Below are positions 15,961 to 24,032 of a stretch of 57,819 nucleotides of DNA, one piece after another. The notes under the pieces were generated by a model. The model was not told the DNA's origin. It saw only the letters and a list, made by a program, of their open reading frames with translations, and searched no databases. Made by a program: the position numbers and the translations under genes. Each line of letters starts with the position of its first letter. Position 1 is the stretch's first letter. This stretch comes from a virus, in IMG/VR virus record IMGVR_UViG_3300008110_010000, positions 72,199-130,017 of that record. One strand, 5' to 3'.

Positions 15961-17772
15961 ATGGCAGCTGAAGAAAAAATACAAAGTAATTATTGGACGT
16001 CTGCAAGAGTTGAAGAAATTATCAAAAACGCAGACGAAAAGGGCATAGATTTTAAAGACGTTGATAATCCATTCCATGAAAATGACCCGGAGCTCAGAAG
16101 AGGAGGGGTTCTTTATGAATATACTGAATGGGAGGTAGCAGAAATGAAGAGGTGTGCTTCTGATGTTATTTATTTTGCTAACACTTATTGTAACGCGATG
16201 ACGGACGAGGGTATTCGAAAGATAACACTTCGTGATTATCAAGAACAAATTCTTAGTCAATATCAAAAACACAGATTTAATATCTTCCTAAGCCCCAGAC
16301 AAAGCGGTAAAACTGTTACGTCATCTATATTCTTGCTGTGGTATTTGCTTTTTAATTATGACAAAAACGCCATGATTTTGGCAAACATTGGAGACACTGC
16401 AACAGAATTGATGGATAAGATTAAGATCATTATGAAGGGTCTCCCGTTCTTTTTAAAGCCTGGAATTTTAGTTTATAACGTTATGACCATGAAATTTGAT
16501 AATGGTTGTAGGATTATGGCAAAAACAACAACCAAGCAATCATCTATCGGTTTTACGGTTCACTTTTTATATATGGACGAGTTTGCCCATATCAATCCTA
16601 ATTTCATAGGTCAGTTCTTTAAATCTGTATATCCTACCATATCTTCTTCAAAGATTTCCAGAATTATTATCACTTCCACCCCTAACGGAATGAACAAATT
16701 TTATGAAATCTATAAGTCTGCTATTGACGGGGAGAATGAATTCAATCCTATAAGAGTTGATTGGTGGCAGGTTCCTGGAAGGGACGAAGAGTGGAGAAAG
16801 AAAGAAATTGCTAACCTCGGATCGGAAGAAGATTTTAACCAGGAGTATGGAAATCAATTTCTAAGCTCTTCTAAGTTGCTTTTAGATTCATACACATTGA
16901 AAAAGCTCAAAAAAACAGAGGTTAAATTTGTGCACAAGGAGCTGTTGCCGTTTCAAAATTCAATTATAGATTATCAAAATTTAACTTGGCATCCAAATTT
17001 TGACCCAACAAATCTTTGGGAAGAGGGAGAAAATAAGAGATTTGTAATTTCTGTAGACACCGCAGCGGGAGGTGGTGGGGATTACAGTGTTGTTAATATT
17101 CTTAAGGTTTCTCCTAAACCTCTTGTCTTAATAGAGGAAAAGAAATTTTTTGAAGACGAATCTGACTTTTTTTCGTTGCTACAGGTCGGGATATTCAGAT
17201 CAAATACTATTCAAATAGAGGAACTTAAGGTTTTTTTAGAAATATTATGCGCTGATGTTTTTAATCCGGAACAAATAAAATTGGTTGTTGAAGTTGACTA
17301 CAGGGGAGAATATTTAATTGAAAAATTGCTTACGGGAGAGAAGCTTTTTTCTGAAATGTTTGTCTATACCAAGCATACAGAAAGCTCCAAGCAACTTAAA
17401 ACCGGAGTTAAAGTAACACCTAAAACCAAAGAAAAATACTGTGAGGACTTAAAAATTAATACAAGAAACTCAAAAATTATCCCCACAGAGATCACTACAA
17501 TTCTAGAATTAAGCAATTTTGGGGAAACTAGCAAGGGAATTTATCAGAGTCAAATTGGAAATGATGATATAGCCATGACATTGGTAAATGCCAATTCTGT
17601 ATTTGAATATCAAGATTTTATGTATTTAGTAATGGATGTTTTCGATTCAATTTCGGAAAAATACAAAATTGCGATAAATAAAAAACTAGCAGAAACCGGA
17701 GAAACTGGAATTCAAGGTGACGCTGCTAGTAGAGAAATGGAAACATACAATGTTTTCAAGGACTTCTTTTAG
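15961..17772 (+). CDS. 17: Large terminase subunit gp17
   Basis: The ATPase domain has Walker A-like SPRQSGKT (111-118) and Walker B FLYMDE (202-207, with catalytic Glu207), followed by ITSTPNG (coupling motif III). The C-terminal nuclease has SVDTAAGGGGDYS (Asp366) and VVEVDYRGEYL as later acidic strands. Length 603 matches T4 gp17 (610). It is the packaging motor that binds the portal and cuts concatemers. It is followed by two tandem late boxes before the sheath gene. Confidence 0.95.
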   Translation: MAAEEKIQSNYWTSARVEEIIKNADEKGIDFKDVDNPFHENDPELRRGGVLYEYTEWEVAEMKRCASDVIYFANTYCNAMTDEGIRKITLRDYQEQILSQYQKHRFNIFLSPRQSGKTVTSSIFLLWYLLFNYDKNAMILANIGDTATELMDKIKIIMKGLPFFLKPGILVYNVMTMKFDNGCRIMAKTTTKQSSIGFTVHFLYMDEFAHINPNFIGQFFKSVYPTISSSKISRIIITSTPNGMNKFYEIYKSAIDGENEFNPIRVDWWQVPGRDEEWRKKEIANLGSEEDFNQEYGNQFLSSSKLLLDSYTLKKLKKTEVKFVHKELLPFQNSIIDYQNLTWHPNFDPTNLWEEGENKRFVISVDTAAGGGGDYSVVNILKVSPKPLVLIEEKKFFEDESDFFSLLQVGIFRSNTIQIEELKVFLEILCADVFNPEQIKLVVEVDYRGEYLIEKLLTGEKLFSEMFVYTKHTESSKQLKTGVKVTPKTKEKYCEDLKINTRNSKIIPTEITTILELSNFGETSKGIYQSQIGNDDIAMTLVNANSVFEYQDFMYLVMDVFDSISEKYKIAINKKLAETGETGIQGDAASREMETYNVFKDFF

Positions 17773-17782
17773 GTATTTTTTT

Positions 17783-17790
17783 GATATATA
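17783..17790 (+). promoter_or_regulatory. Late-promoter-like box 1 upstream of sheath
   Basis: Exact GATATATA, 63 bases before the sheath ATG and 46 bases before a second copy. Confidence 0.55.
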
Positions 17791-17800
17791 GATTAAGAGC

Positions 17801-17817
17801 AGGACTCCCGAAGTTCT
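17801..17817 (+). promoter_or_regulatory. Small hairpin in sheath leader
   Basis: AGGACT pairs with AGTTCT (one G-T) around a CCCGA loop, between the two late boxes. It would be in the leader of transcripts from the first box only. Confidence 0.3.
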
Positions 17818-17828
17818 CACCTCGAAAA

Positions 17829-17836
17829 GATATATA
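17829..17836 (+). promoter_or_regulatory. Late-promoter-like box 2 upstream of sheath
   Basis: Exact GATATATA, 17 bases before the ATG at 17854; the leader is A-rich without Shine-Dalgarno. Confidence 0.6.
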
Positions 17837-17853
17837 CAAGTAAAAAATACAAA

Positions 17854-20800
17854 ATGGCAAAGAAGTTAACTCTGGATCTATCCGTTTTTAAAAGTTCTGG
17901 TGTCTATACCTTAGAATTTGATGCTTCTGAAAATATTGTAGTAAATCCACAGACAGTAAGATTAGTGGTTGGATTTTCAAACAAGGGCCCATTCAACACT
18001 CCAGTTTATGTGCCAGACGTTCAGACAGCTATTAAAGTTTTCGGTGATATCGATAGAGCTTTAGAAAAAAAGGGATCGTTCTTCCATCGATCAATATTCA
18101 CATGCTTAAACAGCGGACCTGTTTTTGCCCTTAATCTTTTAAAGTTGAACAATTCAGTCACAACAAGTGACGATCCAGATGTTGCTAACGGAGCTGATGT
18201 AGCTAGATATAGAACTTTTTCTGTTGACACTGCAGAATCTAACGGAACTAACTCAACTGATGAGTACACGAAGGTAAATGCAAATCTTCCTAAGCAGGAT
18301 AAATTGGTTTCTTCTTATTATAACAAAGAAAAGTTTTGGTTCCCAGATCCAAACATGCTTCTTGCCACAATAGATGTAACTGAGCAATCTAAATTGTTCA
18401 GTCTGGTTAACTTAAGCCAAAACCCAGTAAGTGTTATTGTAAAGAAATCTTTGGATGCTAGACTTCCTATTAAAGGATTTGATATCACAGCTCAAGAATA
18501 TTTTGGAGCTAGCAATGTTCCAAACTTCATGAATCCTTATGATTACATTTCAGATTACTTTGTAGATGTTATCGTAGTAAGCGGAAATTGGACTAAATAT
18601 CAAGAACTTTCTTTAGATCCTATTTACTCCTCATATTTCACATCAAAGGGATTCGTAAAAGCTCAGATTGACAATTTCTTGGCTCTGAAAGAAGTAAACG
18701 TGGTTCTAACTGTAACTGGATGCTTGATTCCAGATTTTGTTGATCAAAACGGAATCACACAATACATTAAGACATTAATTAACAATCAAGTAGGACAAAC
18801 AGGAGTACTTTGTGCAGTAAATGAAGAGGCTTTAGATGATTTATCATCAGGAGATTACTCTTATATAGATTTAGTTGGCCATCACCTAACGGGTGCTTTA
18901 AATCCAGCTAATCCTGAAATCAACGAAATAGATTTCTTAAGTTATAGTTCTCCGCTAACTGCAGATTTTACATACACTCAAAATTCTAACACCATAACAG
19001 ATCTTGATAGCCCTTATTCAGATCTTATTGAAATCGGAACAACATTTGTTGATGCCTTCGGCTCACCTAGTGTTGATGGAGTATTTGAAGAAGATTTTGC
19101 AGCATATAGCTCTACAAATCTTGATTCTGGATTACCATATTTGCAAACAAATTTCTTAGGTGCAGATGCAACTAGCAGAAAAAACGCACTAAAAAATTTC
19201 TTGGCAGTTACTGCAACATCTCCAGCATCTAAATTCATTATTGGTAAAGTTACTGGAAATATTTCAGGGAATGTTGAAGCTAAAAAAGCTTTCTCTGCCA
19301 ATGACATAGTTAAATTAAAGGTTGAGGAAGTAAAAGAGGTAACAGTTTCTCCTGGAAACGTACAACTTAGAATTAAATGGTCACATCCTTTATTTAAAGC
19401 TGCTTCTCCTTTAGTTTCTCCTTATTATAGAACAAACATAGGAGGAAGCCACTATCAATTCTGTAAAGCAGATTACTTTGATAGATTTGATCCAATTGAA
19501 ACAAGTCCTGGACCTCTTGGAAGTCCAACTCCTATTAATCCACAGACATTAGGAAACTACACATACTTCGGTTATGCTGAATCTAAACTTTTCTTAGATC
19601 ATAAAAATGGATTAATTAGCGACGGAGACGTAATTTACAAAGCATATGACGGATCATCAGTTCAATATCTTAAATTTGAAAACTCTGTAGACAGAGACGG
19701 ATTTGAAACAGTTGAAATGAAATCCTACGTTGATGCTGATTTCACAACAGAAGAAGCAGCGGTTTCATTGGGTGTAAGTTATAAAACTTCCTCAACAGGA
19801 TCATCAGATACTGTAGACTCTGATGAAGTAAACATCGTATCAATTGCAGGAAACCTAAATCAATTTGTTAATGTAATCTCGGTTATTTCAACAAACCAGG
19901 TGGAAGTATCAGTTACTGAAGTAGCTGCAACATCTCTTAAAGTAGGTGATCTCCTAGTATCACAGGACGTTGATCAATTTGAAAACGCAGTTGGTAATAA
20001 ACTTAACAGATTAACAAGAATTATAGAATCTAAGAAAGTAGCAGTTCCTGGATCACCTGGAAACTACACAATTTACGTGAAAACGGATAGACCTATTCTT
20101 CTTTACTCCGGAGCTAACGCAAGAGTGAATAAGTTTAGACCGATACATCAATTCGTGGAAACCTACAAGATTTCATATCTTCCCGGCTTCCAGCTTAAAA
20201 CCTCTCACAAGCCTAACGGATCTGATGACAGATTAGACGAAATCTTGGACGTTTTAACCACAACCAATATTTCTAAAACACTTGCTGATAGAAATATTAT
20301 CACTTTCAGATATGTTGTTGATACGTTTGATGGACAAATTCAAACTAACTCCAAACATCAACTAGCTAAATTAGCTAAAGATAGACAGAAATGTCTTGCA
20401 ATTATTAATGCTCCTTCAATGGAGAAATTTAAGGATTCAATAGATCCAAGATTTACTGACGCACCTTCAGCAACAGAACCAGCTCCTTTACTAAGAGCAA
20501 AGTATATTGCAGAGGGCGGAAACTTAGAACTAAATCCTTCATTCAGATTCACTTTACCTGATGAAGATAGTGGAGCTAAATTCTGCGGTGTGTTTGGACC
20601 TTTCTTAACTATAAGAGAAAATGGTAAAAACTTTAATATTCCTCCAGCTGCACACGTAAGTAATAATTTCATTAGAAAATTTGTTACTGGAGAACCTTAT
20701 TCTATCGTAGCTGGTCAAAAAAGAGGGGTACTTTCAGGATCTAACTTAGTTGGACTTGAATATGATTTCTCTCAGGATGATAGAGATTTCTTAGAACCCT

Positions 20801-21225
20801 TTGGATTCAACCCAATCATCAGAAAGAGAAATATTGGATTGGTAATATTTGGTAACCAAACAGGATATCAAAGAACTAACTCAGCATTTAATAACTTGCA
20901 CGTTAGAGATCTTCTAATTACTCTTGAAGAAAGTGTTGAGGATATTCTTTCGAATTACGTATTTGATTTTAACGAAGATTCAATCAGACTTGAAATTAAA
21001 ACTATCGTAGACAATTACTTAAGCGGCGTTAAAAACGTTGGAGGTATCTATAACTACTTAACTATTATGGATTCTTCTAATAATACTCCTGCTATCATAG
21101 ATCAAAACTTAGGAATTATCGATATCATTCTCGAACCTGCTAGAGGTATTCATAAGTTTATCAACAGAGTAACTGTTACAAGAACTGGTGGTATTGCTTC
21201 TGGAGGTTTCATCCAATTCAGTTAA
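17854..21225 (+). CDS. 18: Tail sheath protein gp18, enlarged
   Basis: The N-terminus (SGVYTLEFDASE, then PQTVRLVVGFSNKGPFNTPVYV) and a VFALNLLKL strand are typical of contractile sheaths. The C-terminal domain has FCGVFGPFLTIREN, GPF-like and ANR-like helices, then LLITLEESVEDIL and a final beta strand used in the sheath handshake. At 1123 residues it is much longer than T4 gp18 (659). The extra material lies in the middle (about 330-780) and probably forms surface domains. Two tandem late boxes precede it, fitting a very abundant product. It is followed by the two tube genes. Confidence 0.9.
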   Translation: MAKKLTLDLSVFKSSGVYTLEFDASENIVVNPQTVRLVVGFSNKGPFNTPVYVPDVQTAIKVFGDIDRALEKKGSFFHRSIFTCLNSGPVFALNLLKLNNSVTTSDDPDVANGADVARYRTFSVDTAESNGTNSTDEYTKVNANLPKQDKLVSSYYNKEKFWFPDPNMLLATIDVTEQSKLFSLVNLSQNPVSVIVKKSLDARLPIKGFDITAQEYFGASNVPNFMNPYDYISDYFVDVIVVSGNWTKYQELSLDPIYSSYFTSKGFVKAQIDNFLALKEVNVVLTVTGCLIPDFVDQNGITQYIKTLINNQVGQTGVLCAVNEEALDDLSSGDYSYIDLVGHHLTGALNPANPEINEIDFLSYSSPLTADFTYTQNSNTITDLDSPYSDLIEIGTTFVDAFGSPSVDGVFEEDFAAYSSTNLDSGLPYLQTNFLGADATSRKNALKNFLAVTATSPASKFIIGKVTGNISGNVEAKKAFSANDIVKLKVEEVKEVTVSPGNVQLRIKWSHPLFKAASPLVSPYYRTNIGGSHYQFCKADYFDRFDPIETSPGPLGSPTPINPQTLGNYTYFGYAESKLFLDHKNGLISDGDVIYKAYDGSSVQYLKFENSVDRDGFETVEMKSYVDADFTTEEAAVSLGVSYKTSSTGSSDTVDSDEVNIVSIAGNLNQFVNVISVISTNQVEVSVTEVAATSLKVGDLLVSQDVDQFENAVGNKLNRLTRIIESKKVAVPGSPGNYTIYVKTDRPILLYSGANARVNKFRPIHQFVETYKISYLPGFQLKTSHKPNGSDDRLDEILDVLTTTNISKTLADRNIITFRYVVDTFDGQIQTNSKHQLAKLAKDRQKCLAIINAPSMEKFKDSIDPRFTDAPSATEPAPLLRAKYIAEGGNLELNPSFRFTLPDEDSGAKFCGVFGPFLTIRENGKNFNIPPAAHVSNNFIRKFVTGEPYSIVAGQKRGVLSGSNLVGLEYDFSQDDRDFLEPFGFNPIIRKRNIGLVIFGNQTGYQRTNSAFNNLHVRDLLITLEESVEDILSNYVFDFNEDSIRLEIKTIVDNYLSGVKNVGGIYNYLTIMDSSNNTPAIIDQNLGIIDIILEPARGIHKFINRVTVTRTGGIASGGFIQFS

Positions 21226-21248
21226 TTTGATGAATACAGAAAAGAGGA

Positions 21249-21256
21249 AATATATA
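21249..21256 (+). promoter_or_regulatory. Late-promoter-like box (AATATATA)
   Basis: AATATATA 9 bases upstream of the first tube gene ATG, merging with an A-rich leader. Confidence 0.45.
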
Positions 21257-21265
21257 AAATAAAAA

Positions 21266-21838
21266 ATGGCAGGATTACCACATTATACGTCTTCGAAAGC
21301 AGCAGTAAACAAATTTGAACCGATCTATACGAATCAGTTTGAAGTTGTTATTACTCCACCTGCTTCCGTAGTTCCCCCTCAGGGAAATCCTAATAATGGC
21401 AACATTCTTTTAGAGCACGTAAAAAGTGTAGAAGGATTGGGTGTTGATCAGAATCCAGGAGAAATAGCTCAGCAATATAAAAATGCTAAGAGATATTACT
21501 CCGGGGCAAAACCTAGCCAAACTGGATTTGATCTAACGATCAACTTTGAGGTAAACCTAGACGAAAATAATTCAATGTACGTTTTTAAAACAATGAGACA
21601 GTGGGCGGATTTAATTTACAATCCACTTACGGGAGCTCAGGGTTTGAAAAGAGATTATACTGGTACCATAGTAATTAGTGCATTTAATAAGGCAGGTGAC
21701 GTTTTTAGAAGAATCACATGTAAAGACTGCTTTCTTATGGCAAGTTTAACACCTATGGATCTTAACTACACTAACACTCAGATATTTAGTTTGAGAGCTC
21801 AGTGGGCAGTAGATTACTTTGATGACGTATTTTTATAA
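21266..21838 (+). CDS. 19: Tail tube protein gp19, copy 1
   Basis: 190 residues (T4 gp19 is 163). The FEPIYTNQFEVVITPP start, the central DLTINFEVNLDENNSMYVFK, MRQWADLIYNPLTGAQG and a C-terminal DVFRRITCKDCF are the tube-fold pattern seen in gp19-like proteins. It is clearly paralogous to the next gene, sharing the MAGLPH-TSSKAAV start and the DENNS...W-DL-YNPLTGA core. It lies directly after the sheath gene as in T4. It would stack as hexameric rings inside the sheath. Confidence 0.9.
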   Translation: MAGLPHYTSSKAAVNKFEPIYTNQFEVVITPPASVVPPQGNPNNGNILLEHVKSVEGLGVDQNPGEIAQQYKNAKRYYSGAKPSQTGFDLTINFEVNLDENNSMYVFKTMRQWADLIYNPLTGAQGLKRDYTGTIVISAFNKAGDVFRRITCKDCFLMASLTPMDLNYTNTQIFSLRAQWAVDYFDDVFL

Positions 21839-21852
21839 TAATTAAATAAAAA

Positions 21853-22434
21853 ATGGCAGGACTACCACATTTTACGAGTTCAAAAGCAGCAGTAAGCCTA
21901 TATGAACCGGTTTATTTAAACCAGTTTGAGGTTATAATCCAACCCCCTGCAGCAGTTTCAAACCCTGTGGGAAATGCAGGTAGATCACTTTTGGTTGAAA
22001 ATATCATCTCTATCACAGGATTGGAGGTAGATAAAACACCAAGACCTGTAGAACAAAACTACAAATTTGCAAGAAGAAGATATGCAGGTGGAGCAGTAGA
22101 GGATACTGGTGCTAGAATTAGATTACAATTCCACACAAATCTAGATGACAATAATTCTAACTATGTTCACAAGACATTGAGAGAATGGTCAGATTTAGTT
22201 TATAATCCTCTAACAGGTGCTATGGGAATTAAAAGTACTTATGCAGCTAACACATACGTTTTAGTAAGTATGTTCAATAAACAAGGAGATGTTTTTAGAA
22301 GAGTTAAATTTTTAAATTGCTTCCCGATAGAAGCGATTACAGCTATTCCTCTACAATATGAGGGAGGTGGAAATAGACTTTATGATATAAACATATCATT
22401 CAGAGCTGACTACTTCGAAGACACATTCAATTAA
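21853..22434 (+). CDS. 19: Tail tube protein gp19 paralogue, copy 2
   Basis: 193 residues, colinear with copy 1 over its whole length. Both have MAGLPH, a YEP-Y-NQFEV-I-PPA segment, LDDNNSNYVHK, REWSDLVYNPLTGAMG and DVFRRVKFLNCF. It has drifted most in the loops between residues 40-75 and at the C-terminus. It starts 14 bases after copy 1 with the same A-rich leader and ends in a terminator. It may form part of the tube, a distal or terminal ring, or a separate hub-proximal tube; the sequence does not decide. Confidence 0.85.
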   Translation: MAGLPHFTSSKAAVSLYEPVYLNQFEVIIQPPAAVSNPVGNAGRSLLVENIISITGLEVDKTPRPVEQNYKFARRRYAGGAVEDTGARIRLQFHTNLDDNNSNYVHKTLREWSDLVYNPLTGAMGIKSTYAANTYVLVSMFNKQGDVFRRVKFLNCFPIEAITAIPLQYEGGGNRLYDINISFRADYFEDTFN

Positions 22435-22448
22435 AAACTTTACGTTCG

Positions 22449-22456
22449 AATATATA
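22449..22456 (+). promoter_or_regulatory. Late-promoter-like box abutting a terminator
   Basis: AATATATA immediately upstream of, and touching, the terminator stem at 22457. Transcripts starting here would begin inside the terminator hairpin. Confidence 0.4.
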
Positions 22457-22486
22457 AAAGGCTTATCTACCAATAAGCCTTTTTTA
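22457..22486 (+). terminator. Rho-independent terminator after the tube genes
   Basis: AAAGGCTTAT pairs with ATAAGCCTTT (10 bp) around a CTACCA loop, followed by a T run. Confidence 0.9.
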
Positions 22487-22574
22487 TTGATTTTTTGTAA
22501 AGAAGGAGAACATTATCCAAGCATGGACGAAGGTGATAAAGAATCTAGAGAAATACAAGAAGAAGGAGAAAAGG

Positions 22575-22772
22575 ATGATCCTTTTCAGAGATACGTCTCT
22601 AATGTTAGCGATGTTCTTTCTCCCATTTGGTTACGACGCTTTATTCAAGTTAATCATGGATTTAACTGGTTCATATTGGGTTGCAGATATCGTTTTTTAT
22701 TCAATTTCAGGATGTTTTTGGTTATCATATATCTTACTTACGAGACATTTAAATAAAGCCAAAAAATCTTAG
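22575..22772 (+). CDS. Small membrane protein
   Basis: 65 residues from ATG 22575, which is preceded by AAGGAGAAAAGG, one of the better Shine-Dalgarno-like sequences here. A GTG at 22533 would add a Lys-rich tail. Two hydrophobic helices (LMLAMFFLPFGYDALFKLIM and VFYSISGCFWLSYILL) are separated by DLTGSYWVAD. An overlapping frame starting at ATG 22523 gives an acidic protein that becomes implausible after 35 residues. The membrane frame is preferred. Function unknown; position is between tube and baseplate-hub genes. Confidence 0.55.
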   Translation: MILFRDTSLMLAMFFLPFGYDALFKLIMDLTGSYWVADIVFYSISGCFWLSYILLTRHLNKAKKS

Positions 22773-22840
22773 ACTCTCACCCCGAATTTTATTTTAAACC
22801 TCCTACTACAAGTAAGGATAGATAAAATAGAATTGTTTTT

Positions 22841-23824
22841 ATGGAAAATACTTTTGAAAACGAAATGCTTTCAAAGCTCTCTGAAAGAGAGAAAGAAAGC
22901 GGATTAAACTATGAGGAATTAACCCCTCCCCAACAGGAAATTCCAAAATCACTAGGAAAGGCGTCCTTTGTCGAAGAGAGTCTTTCTGAACTGGCCATGG
23001 AATCCCCCTGGAAAAAATTACCTCTAGAAAATTTACCCTCTCAGGGTTTTGGATATCCGGAAGAAACAGAGCTTTCTATTAGATCAGCGGAGGTTTCAGA
23101 AATTCGTCATTTCTCAACAATAGATGAAAATGATCCCATAGATATAGACGATAAAATAAATCATATAATTTCTAAATGCTCTTCTTTTAGATGGAAAGGA
23201 GGGGTCTTGAATTTCCAAGATATTTATCAGGAAGATAGATTTTATATTTTTATGGCAATTCGTGATTTGACTTTTGTTAAAGGGGAAAACAGAATATTTA
23301 TTCCTATTCAAAATAAATGCACTAAAGAAGATTGCCCGATTCCTTCAGAGATTGAATTGACGTCAGGAGTTCTTTCTAATTTTTCATTAGATCCAAAACT
23401 TAAAACATATTATGACCATGAAAATGGTTATTTTCAATTAACACCCAAAAATGGTGATCCTGCAATTCAACTTTTCATTCCTACTATTGGGGTATCTCAA
23501 AAAATCAGGAAAATTCTAAGAGATAAAACTAGGGCAGGTAAAAAATACGACTCATCATTTGCCACGGTATCTCCTTTCCTAATACCTAACTGGAGAGATC
23601 TTGATGAAAAATCTTACGACTCTTATGAAATGAACTCCAAAAACTGGACATATACCCAGTTTGTTTTATCTGATAATATTTCTAAACAGATAACATTTGC
23701 TACAAAAAATAATTTGTCTGTAATTTGTAATAAATGCGGTGCCGAGGTCACTGCTCCTATCCGATTTCGCGGGGGAATCAGATCCCTTTTCATTGTTTCA
23801 GATATCTTTGGACAACTACTTTGA
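22841..23824 (+). CDS. 26: gp26-like baseplate hub / tail assembly protein
   Basis: 327 residues. After a 55-residue charged leader come WKKLPLENLPSQGFGYPEET, SIRSAEVSEIRHFSTIDEND and FQDIYQEDRFYIFMAIRDLT. This is the layout of the T4_baseplate (gp26) family in large T4-like phages (LPS-G, target helix, then L-D--Y-FLQ-R). Cysteines CTKEDC and CNKCG could form a zinc site. The end, RFRGGIRSLFIVSDIFGQLL, matches the ...I-GL-SFF end of the family. The last sense codon and stop are CTT TGA, and the gp51-like frame overlaps the last 86 bases; see finding. Family call moderate. Confidence 0.6.
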   Translation: MENTFENEMLSKLSEREKESGLNYEELTPPQQEIPKSLGKASFVEESLSELAMESPWKKLPLENLPSQGFGYPEETELSIRSAEVSEIRHFSTIDENDPIDIDDKINHIISKCSSFRWKGGVLNFQDIYQEDRFYIFMAIRDLTFVKGENRIFIPIQNKCTKEDCPIPSEIELTSGVLSNFSLDPKLKTYYDHENGYFQLTPKNGDPAIQLFIPTIGVSQKIRKILRDKTRAGKKYDSSFATVSPFLIPNWRDLDEKSYDSYEMNSKNWTYTQFVLSDNISKQITFATKNNLSVICNKCGAEVTAPIRFRGGIRSLFIVSDIFGQLL

Positions 23825-24002
23825 AATCAAAAGAAAGCTAGCAAAAGATCATAATATTTCTTTTTCAGAGCTGGAAAAACTTCCATATTTTGAATTTCAA
23901 ATCATCCTTGAAAAAATAAACAGGGAAATAGAAGAGAGAAACAAGAAAATTATCAAAGAGAAAGACGGATTGGTACCCATTTTTAATTTAACCAAGCAAT
24001 AA
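23739..24002 (+). CDS. 51: gp51-like baseplate hub assembly segment, no ATG start
   Basis: The frame overlaps the end of the gp26-like gene in +1. Recognisable sequence begins DNYFEIKRKLAKDHNIS, FSELEKLPYFEFQIILEKIN and a charged helix. This is the pattern (short helix, Y-L-ELE-MP-WE) found in gp51-like proteins after gp26 in T4-like phages and resembles tail chaperone extensions. No ATG exists in this frame before the conserved part. Only GTG 23739 (inside the gp26 zinc-binding region) or TTG 23805 could initiate. It may be made as a gp26-gp51 fusion by +1 frameshifting at 23819, as a TTG-initiated 65-residue protein, or both. Confidence 0.5.
   Translation: MPRSLLLSDFAGESDPFSLFQISLDNYFEIKRKLAKDHNISFSELEKLPYFEFQIILEKINREIEERNKKIIKEKDGLVPIFNLTKQ
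23819..23825 (+). promoter_or_regulatory. Candidate +1 ribosomal frameshift site CTTTGAA
   Basis: Frame of the gp26-like gene reads CTT TGA (stop 23822-23824). Slipping one base forward reads CTT then GAA, entering the gp51-like frame. CUU UGA is the same codon pair used in the bacterial prfB +1 frameshift. No strong Shine-Dalgarno-like stimulator is seen just upstream. Confidence 0.4.
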
Positions 24003-24008
24003 ACCTTT

Positions 24009-24016
24009 AATATATA
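24009..24016 (+). promoter_or_regulatory. Late-promoter-like box (AATATATA)
   Basis: AATATATA 16 bases upstream of a TTG start, with GAGGAAAAGG between. Confidence 0.5.
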
Positions 24017-24032
24017 GAGGAAAAGGTAGAAT

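Noticed and set aside
22523-22756. Acidic protein frame overlapping the small membrane protein
   Set aside because: Plausible only for about 35 codons and then aromatic/Arg-rich nonsense, while the other frame gives two good membrane helices and has a better ribosome site.
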